NCBI RefSeq assembly: GCF_900323885.1
Contig: NZ_OOHJ01000030.1
Span: forward strand, 186,001 to 250,000
Length of the DNA: 64,000 bases
Direction of reading: 5' to 3'
Origin: [Actinomadura] parvosata subsp. kistnae
Lineage (GTDB): Bacteria > Actinomycetota > Actinomycetes > Streptosporangiales > Streptosporangiaceae
The notes beneath the pieces are model-generated. The model did no database searches. It had not been told where the DNA came from and saw only the letters and a program-made list of their open reading frames with translations. Of this stretch, positions 59,502 through 64,000 are shown piece after piece. The first letter of the stretch is position 1. Each line of letters opens with the position of its first letter. Position numbers and translations under genes: made by a program.

Positions 59502-60482
59502 ATGCCCGCGCCACGCACGAAGTTCTACCAGGTCGGCAGCTTCGCGGTGGGGAACCGGCTGCTGCCGCCGGAGCAGCGCGCCGTCCAGGCGGCGCCCGAT
59601 CGCGGCAACGCGCTGACCTCGGGCCACCGGGCGTGCCGGGGCTGCGGCGAGGCGCTCGGCGCCCGCTACGCCATCGACGCCGCCATCCGGGCGACCGGCG
59701 GGCGGATGATCGCGGTGAACGCGACCGGCTGCCTGGAGGTGTTCTCCACGCCCTACCCTGAGACCGCCTGGCAGGTGTCGTGGATCCACTCCCTGTTCGG
59801 CAACGCCCCCGCCGTCGCCACCGGCGTGGCGGCGGCGCTGAAGGCCAAGGGCCGCACCGACGTGCGGGTGGTGGGCCAGGGCGGCGACGGCGGCACGGTC
59901 GACATCGGCTTCGCGTGCCTGTCGGGCATGTTCGAGCGCGGCGACGACGTGCTCTACATCTGCTACGACAACCAGGCGTACATGAACACCGGCGTGCAGC
60001 GCTCCGGCGCGACCCCGCCGGCCGCGCGCACGGCCACCACGCCCGTGCCGGGGGGCAACGCGTTCGGGCAGGGCAAGAACGCGCCGCTGATCGCGATGGC
60101 GCACGAGATCCCGTACGTGGCCACCGCGACCGTGGCCGACCTGCGCGACCTGGAGTACAAGGTGCGCCGGGCGATGGACTTCCGCGGCGCCCGCTACCTG
60201 CACATCCTGGTGCCCTGCCCGCTCGGCTGGGTCACCGACGCCTGCGACACGATCCGGGTGGCCCGGCTGGCCACCGAGTCCGGCCTGTTCCCCGTGTTCG
60301 AGGCCGAGGGCGGCGAGGTCACCGGCGTGACGAGGATCAGGCGGCGGATCCCCGTGGACGACTACCTGAGGCTGCAGAGCCGCTACGCCCACCTGTTCGC
60401 GGACCCGCCCCGTACCGACGTCATCGCCCGCATCCAGGCGTCGGCCGACCGCAACATCCGCCGCTTCGGATTGGTGGACTGA
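59502..60482 (+). CDS. 2-oxoacid:ferredoxin oxidoreductase, beta subunit (TPP-binding)
   Basis: 326 residues, ATG at 59502 (CCGGAGGTGG site), 2 bp after the alpha stop. CRGCGEALGARYAIDAAI and the later cysteines (GCLEVF) are cluster ligands; the TPP motif is VVGQGGDGGTVDIGFACLSGMFERGDDVLYICYDNQAYMNTGVQRSGATPPAA (GDG...DNxxYMNTG). Also HIPYVATATVADLRDLEYKVRRAM-like and HILVPCPLGWVTDACDTIRVARLATESGLFPVFEAEGG, characteristic of PorB. Electron transfer to ferredoxin or to the next gene product. Confidence 0.94.
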   Translation: MPAPRTKFYQVGSFAVGNRLLPPEQRAVQAAPDRGNALTSGHRACRGCGEALGARYAIDAAIRATGGRMIAVNATGCLEVFSTPYPETAWQVSWIHSLFGNAPAVATGVAAALKAKGRTDVRVVGQGGDGGTVDIGFACLSGMFERGDDVLYICYDNQAYMNTGVQRSGATPPAARTATTPVPGGNAFGQGKNAPLIAMAHEIPYVATATVADLRDLEYKVRRAMDFRGARYLHILVPCPLGWVTDACDTIRVARLATESGLFPVFEAEGGEVTGVTRIRRRIPVDDYLRLQSRYAHLFADPPRTDVIARIQASADRNIRRFGLVD

Positions 60483-60484
60483 TC

Positions 60485-62104
60485 ATGGACAAGCCCTTCG
60501 CCATCACGCTGGGGGCCGGAAGCAGCCACGCCAACAAGACGGGCGCCTGGCGCACCGAACGGCCCGTCTACGTGGACCGGCTGCCGCCCTGCAACCACGC
60601 CTGCCCCGCCGGGGAGAACATCCAGCACTGGCTGAGCCTGGCCGAGGAGCCCTCCTACGAGGCCGCCTGGCGGCAGATCATGCTGGACAACCCGTTCCCC
60701 GCCGTCATGGGCCGCGTCTGCTACCGGCCCTGCGAGAGCGCCTGCAACCGGGGCCAGCTGGACGAGGCCGTCGGCATCAACTCGGTCGAGCGTTTCCTCG
60801 GCGACCAGGCCATCGAGCACGGCTGGACCGTCCCCGTGACGGCCCAGCCGTCCGGCAAGCGGGTGCTCGTGGTCGGCGCGGGGCCGGCCGGGCTGTCGGC
60901 CGCCTACCACCTGACGCTGCTCGGCCACGCCGTCACCGTGATCGACTCCGGCTCCGCGCCCGGCGGCATGATGCGCTTCGGCATCCCCCGCTACCGGCTG
61001 CCCCGCCACGTCCTGGACGCCGAGATCCAGCGCATCCTCGACATGGGCGTCACCCTGGAGCTCGGCCGGACCGTCACCGACCTGGCCGAGGCCATGCGCG
61101 GCTTCGACGCGGCCTTCCTGGCCGTCGGCGCGCACATCGGCAGGCGCGCCTACCTCCCGGCCGGCGACTCGGCCCGCATCCTCGACGCGGTCTCCGTGCT
61201 GCGCGACGTGGCGGACGGGCCCGCGCCGCTGCTGGGCCGCCGCGTCGTCGTCTACGACGGCGGCAACACCGCCATGGACGCCGCCAGGACCGCCAAGCGT
61301 CTCGGCGCGGCCGACGCCGTCGTCGTCTACCGCCGCACCCGCGACCGCATGCCCGCCCACGACAGCGAGGTGGCCGAGGCGAGCGAGGAAGGCGTGCGGA
61401 TGAAGTGGCTGTCCACGATCGCGCACGCCGACGGCGAGCGCGTCGTCATCGAGCGGATGCGCCTGGACGAGACCGGCTTCCCGCAGCCGACCGGCGAGTT
61501 CGAGGAGCTGGCCGCCGACTCGGTGGTGCTGGCGCTGGGCCAGGAGGCCGACCTGTCGCTGCTGGCCGGGCTGCCCGGCATCAAGGTCGAGGGCGGCATC
61601 GTCAAGGTCGGGCCGGGCATGATGACCGGCTGCCCCGGCGTGTTCGCCGGCGGCGACATGGTGCCCGCCGAGCGTACGGTGACGGTCGCCGTCGGGCACG
61701 GCAAGAAGGCGGCCAGGCACATCGACGCCTGGCTGCGCGGCGGCGCCCACCGGCCGCCGCCGCGCCACCCGATGGCCGGCTTCGACCTGCTCAACACCTG
61801 GTACTACAGCGACGCGCCGGCCACCGTCCGCCCCAAGCTCGACCTGGCCCGCCGGATGAGCACGTTCGACGAGGTCGAGGGCGGGCTGGAGGAGTCGACC
61901 GCGCTGTTCGAGGCGCGGCGCTGCCTGTCGTGCGGCAACTGCTTCGAGTGCGACAACTGCTACGGCGTCTGCCCGGACAACGCGGTGCTCAAGCTGGGGC
62001 CCGGGCTGCGGTACGAGATCGACCTCGACTTCTGCAAGGGCTGCGGGCTGTGCGTGTCGGAGTGCCCGGCGGGCGCCATCGAGATGGTTCCCGAGGTCAC
62101 CTGA
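60485..62104 (+). CDS. GltD-like NADPH oxidoreductase with C-terminal 2x[4Fe-4S] ferredoxin domain
   Basis: 539 residues, ATG 2 bp after the beta stop. N-terminal cysteine cluster domain (PPCNHACPAGENIQHWLSLAEE, GRVCYRPCESACNRGQLDE), FAD domain (RVLVVGAGPAGLSAAYHLTLLGHAVTVIDSGSAPGGMMRFGIPRYRLP), NADPH domain (VVVYDGGNTAMDAARTAKRLGAADAVVVYRRTRDRMPAH), a second FAD block (GVFAGGDMVPAERTVTVAVGHGKKAARHIDAWL) and C-terminal ferredoxin motifs (CLSCGNCFECDNCYGVCP and CKGCGLCVSECPAG). It replaces a PorD ferredoxin and connects the oxidoreductase with NADP(H). A relic of its last 40 codons occurs at 3026-3142. Confidence 0.92.
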   Translation: MDKPFAITLGAGSSHANKTGAWRTERPVYVDRLPPCNHACPAGENIQHWLSLAEEPSYEAAWRQIMLDNPFPAVMGRVCYRPCESACNRGQLDEAVGINSVERFLGDQAIEHGWTVPVTAQPSGKRVLVVGAGPAGLSAAYHLTLLGHAVTVIDSGSAPGGMMRFGIPRYRLPRHVLDAEIQRILDMGVTLELGRTVTDLAEAMRGFDAAFLAVGAHIGRRAYLPAGDSARILDAVSVLRDVADGPAPLLGRRVVVYDGGNTAMDAARTAKRLGAADAVVVYRRTRDRMPAHDSEVAEASEEGVRMKWLSTIAHADGERVVIERMRLDETGFPQPTGEFEELAADSVVLALGQEADLSLLAGLPGIKVEGGIVKVGPGMMTGCPGVFAGGDMVPAERTVTVAVGHGKKAARHIDAWLRGGAHRPPPRHPMAGFDLLNTWYYSDAPATVRPKLDLARRMSTFDEVEGGLEESTALFEARRCLSCGNCFECDNCYGVCPDNAVLKLGPGLRYEIDLDFCKGCGLCVSECPAGAIEMVPEVT

Positions 62105-62155
62105 CCGCCGGCGCGTGTCCCCGCTCGCAAAGGTCCGTACGAAGGAGGGACTGTC

Positions 62156-62674
62156 ATGAGCACGTCCATGGGCACGCCGAAGATCCTGCCGAAGATCCTG
62201 GTGGCGTACGGCAGCAGGAACGGCTCGACCGCGGGCATCGCCGAGATGATCGCGGCCGAGTTCGCCGAGCAGGGCTTCGAGGCCGAGGCCCGCCCCGCCG
62301 GGCAGGTGCGCGACCTCGGCGCCTACGGCGCGGTGGTGCTCGGCGGCGCGCTGTACAACGCGCGGTGGCACCCGGCGGCGCGCGCGTTCGCCCGCCGGCA
62401 CGCGGCCGCGTTGCGCGGCCGGCCGCTCTGGCTGTTCAGCAGCGGGCCGCTGGACCGCTCCGCCACCGCCACGGAGCTCCCGCCGGTGCGGCACGTGGCG
62501 GAGGCGGCGCGCAGCCTGGGGGCGCGCGGGCACGTGACGTTCGGCGGCTGCCTGACCGACACGGCCAGGGGTTTCATCGCCCGCTCCATCGTGCGTAACG
62601 GGAGAGGCGGCGACTTCCGCGATCCGGGGCACATCAAGGAATGGGCAGCGAAGATCGCGAGCGAGCTCCGCTGA
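62156..62674 (+). CDS. Flavodoxin-domain protein
   Basis: 172 residues, ATG at 62156 (GAAGGAGGG site), 51 bp after the GltD-like gene and likely co-transcribed. KILVAYGSRNGSTAGIAEMIAAEFAEQGFEAEARPAGQVRDLGAYGAVVLGGALYNARWHPAARAFARRHAAALRGRPLWLFSSGPLD is a flavodoxin fold with the FMN-phosphate loop SRNGSTAG (T/S-x-T/N-G-x-T pattern), as in protoporphyrinogen-oxidase-like HemG proteins. The C-terminal part (HVTFGGCLTD ... RNGRGGDFRDPGHIKEWAAKIASEL) also fits this group. May carry electrons for the Por/GltD-like system. Confidence 0.9.
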   Translation: MSTSMGTPKILPKILVAYGSRNGSTAGIAEMIAAEFAEQGFEAEARPAGQVRDLGAYGAVVLGGALYNARWHPAARAFARRHAAALRGRPLWLFSSGPLDRSATATELPPVRHVAEAARSLGARGHVTFGGCLTDTARGFIARSIVRNGRGGDFRDPGHIKEWAAKIASELR

Positions 62675-62790
62675 CAGGACCGTATCCCGCCGGGCGGGTG
62701 CGAGCTCCGCTGACAGGACCGCTTCCGCCACAGCGGGTGCGGACGCTGTCAGGCGGCGGACCGCTGTCAGGCGGCGGACGCTGTCAGCCG
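62661..62790. repeat. Cluster of direct and inverted repeats between convergent genes
   Basis: A 22-bp unit at 62661-62682 recurs at 62700-62721. Further on, GCTGTCAGGCGGCGGA occurs at 62745-62760 and 62763-62778, and CGCTGTCAG again at 62779-62787. CTGACAG in the first repeats and CTGTCAG in the later ones are inverse complements, so alternative hairpins could form. Probably a bidirectional terminator for the flavodoxin gene and the kinase gene on the other strand. Confidence 0.7.
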
Positions 62791-64000
62791 GGAGGCATCT
62801 GGGGCCGGCGGAAGGTGCGGGGGACGTTCAGGTGGGGTGGGTAGATGGCGGCCAGCGCGCGGGTGAGCGCCTGCTCCCGCGGGCCGCTCGTGTCGATCTC
62901 GACCGCGTCCGGCCACGGCGCCATGGTCGCGGCCATCGCGCCGGCGATGCTCGCGTTCGCGTCGGAGAGCGTCCCGCTCTCCTCCGCGCCGGAAAGCCCG
63001 CCGCTCTCGTCGCCGCTCTTGTCGGTGCTCTCGTCCGTGCTCTCGTCCGCGTCGGAGCGGTTCCGCTCGCGGGCGGCCAGTCGCGTGGCGGCGAGCTGCG
63101 GGGTGATCGTGCAGCGGAGCCTGACCAGGCGGGCGGCGGTGCGGGTGGCCACGGTCTCGGCCTCGGTCAGGTGCCGCCCGTCGGCCCAGGACGCGTCCAG
63201 GACGACCGACTCGCCCTGGCCGAGCAGGCGCTCGGCGCGTGACAGCAGCTCGGCGTAGGTCCTGGCGGTGTGCTCGGGGTCGTAGATGCCCTGGAGGTAG
63301 GGTGCGTCGGCCGGCTCCAGCGGGTCGAGGCCGGCCAGCTCCTTCCTGATGCGGTCGCTGTGCAGCAGCGTGTAGCCGAGCCGGTCGGCCAGCGCGCCGC
63401 CGAGCGTCGACTTGCCGCTGCCGGGCGAGCCGCTGACCAGCACCAGGGTGACGGTTCCCGCGCGCAGGTGGCGCAGCGCCAGCTCGGCCAGGCGCCGGGC
63501 CTGCCAGCCGCCGTCGGTGTCGCCCTGCCAGTGGCGCAGGCACGCGACCTTGGCGCGGACGAAGGCCCGGTAGGCGACGTAGTGGTGCCACAGCGCCGCC
63601 GGCGCGGGATCGTTGCTGAACTCGACGTACCAGCTCAGGAACCGCCTGGCCGGGGTGGGGGCGCCGAGCCGTTCCAGGTCCATGGCGAGGAAGGCGGCGT
63701 CGTCCAGCCCGTCGAGGAAGCGCAGGCGGTCGTCGAACTCCAGGCAGTCGAGGACGCGCGGGCCGTCGTCGAGGCAGAAGATGTCCTCGGCCAGCAGGTC
63801 GCCGTGCCCGTCGACGATGCGGCCCGCGGCGATGCGGCTGTCGAACAGGGGCGCTCTGCCGTCCAGGAAGTCCCTGACGCGTTGCTCGATCTCCGTGAGC
63901 GTGCCGGGGTCGATGATGGTGCCGGGCAGGCCGCGTACCTGGGCGAAGCTGTCGCTCCAGCGGGCCCGCAGCGCCCGTACCCCGCCCTCCTGGTCGATCT
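62784..64000 (-). CDS. APH-like domain plus AAA/P-loop kinase protein (Rv2004c-like), 5' end outside window
   Basis: The frame is open from the window end (IDQEGGVRALRARWSDSFAQV...), so 405 residues of the C-terminal side are visible. The first 150 show an aminoglycoside-phosphotransferase-like part (RIVDGHGDLLAEDIFCLDDGPRVLDCLEFDDRLRFLDGLDDAAFLAMDLERLG; HGDLxxxN-type catalytic loop and D in LEFDD). Then a P-loop kinase: TLVLVSGSPGSGKSTLGGALADRLGYTLLHSDRIRKELAGL. The family occurs in the M. tuberculosis DosR regulon as Rv2004c. Odd: a Ser/Asp/Glu-rich insert of about 28 residues (DADESTDESTDKSGDESGGLSGAEESG) splits the kinase domain. Substrate unknown. Confidence 0.88.
   Translation of the reverse strand, partial: IDQEGGVRALRARWSDSFAQVRGLPGTIIDPGTLTEIEQRVRDFLDGRAPLFDSRIAAGRIVDGHGDLLAEDIFCLDDGPRVLDCLEFDDRLRFLDGLDDAAFLAMDLERLGAPTPARRFLSWYVEFSNDPAPAALWHHYVAYRAFVRAKVACLRHWQGDTDGGWQARRLAELALRHLRAGTVTLVLVSGSPGSGKSTLGGALADRLGYTLLHSDRIRKELAGLDPLEPADAPYLQGIYDPEHTARTYAELLSRAERLLGQGESVVLDASWADGRHLTEAETVATRTAARLVRLRCTITPQLAATRLAARERNRSDADESTDESTDKSGDESGGLSGAEESGTLSDANASIAGAMAATMAPWPDAVEIDTSGPREQALTRALAAIYPPHLNVPRTFRRPQMPPG

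Noticed and set aside
62661-62790. CRISPR-like array
   Set aside because: Only two copies of each unit, no regular spacer length, and no cas genes in the window.

Overview
The window is high-GC DNA with heavy G/C third-codon bias, GTG starts and strong GGAGG ribosome sites. Gene content (wax-ester/DGAT acyltransferase, deazaflavin-type nitroreductase fold, class F sortase, many universal stress proteins, CBS-BON proteins, Acg-type nitroreductases) points to an actinomycete, most likely of the Streptosporangiaceae (Nonomuraea-like) or Streptomyces type. The genus is inference.

The region reads as one large hypoxia/dormancy-type accessory island. About 28 copies of a 14-bp near-palindrome, GGGAC-TT-GGCCC (best form GGGACTTTCGGCCC), lie between 2.9 and 57.7 kb, almost all in intergenic regions upstream of gene starts. 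The motif resembles the DosR/DevR box of mycobacteria and streptomycetes. The genes behind it have counterparts in the M. tuberculosis DosR regulon: USPs, Hrp1-like CBS proteins, Acg-type nitroreductases, a Tgs1-like acyltransferase, a CtpF-like P-type ATPase, an Rv2625c-like site-2 protease and an Rv2004c-like APH/AAA kinase. No NarL-type DosR regulator or complete DosS kinase is inside the window; only a lone GAF protein is present.

Layout. 0-9 kb: end of a GH65 glycoside phosphorylase, USPs, a GNAT/acyl-CoA-synthetase fusion, a 31-aa microprotein, a GAF protein and a CBS-BON protein. 9-12.8 kb: periplasmic-binding-like membrane protein and a decayed triple CBS array followed by a gpsA relic. 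12.8-19 kb: WS/DGAT, nitronate-monooxygenase-like protein, USP, SPFH protein, secreted protein plus class F sortase. 19-26 kb: many gene relics, SRPBCC protein, second 31-aa microprotein, AMIN-like/GerMN protein and a broken M50 protease. 26.7-31 kb: two USPs, then a CstR-like repressor with two operators and a sulfur dioxygenase-rhodanese. 31.4-36.5 kb: ApbE, FMN-binding protein and ferric-reductase-like protein diverging from an OmpR/HK pair. 36.5-43 kb: P-type ATPase, class I aldolase, Glu/Leu dehydrogenase, SRPBCC protein. 43-46.8 kb: a trypsin-NTPase-TPR protein with its Trypco2 partner, a predicted conflict module. 46.9-53 kb: two nitroreductases, DoxX, USP and the intact triple CBS array. 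53-62.7 kb: DUF4389 protein, PntAA/AB/B transhydrogenase diverging from a 2-oxoacid:ferredoxin oxidoreductase operon with a GltD-like NADPH/4Fe-4S protein, and a flavodoxin. The window ends in an APH/AAA kinase.

The left two thirds holds a dense set of relics (at least 14), several being decayed copies of genes that are intact on the right (CBS-BON array, 4Fe-4S protein). This suggests duplication of the stress island followed by decay of one copy. A few genes carry a single 1-bp frameshift next to a G/C run and could instead be sequencing errors.

Taken together the intact genes describe a survival programme: stress sensing (USP, CBS, GAF), redox balancing (PntAB, Por/GltD-like, flavodoxin, nitroreductases, FMN electron transfer), sulfide handling, triacylglycerol storage, ion pumping and protein acetylation.
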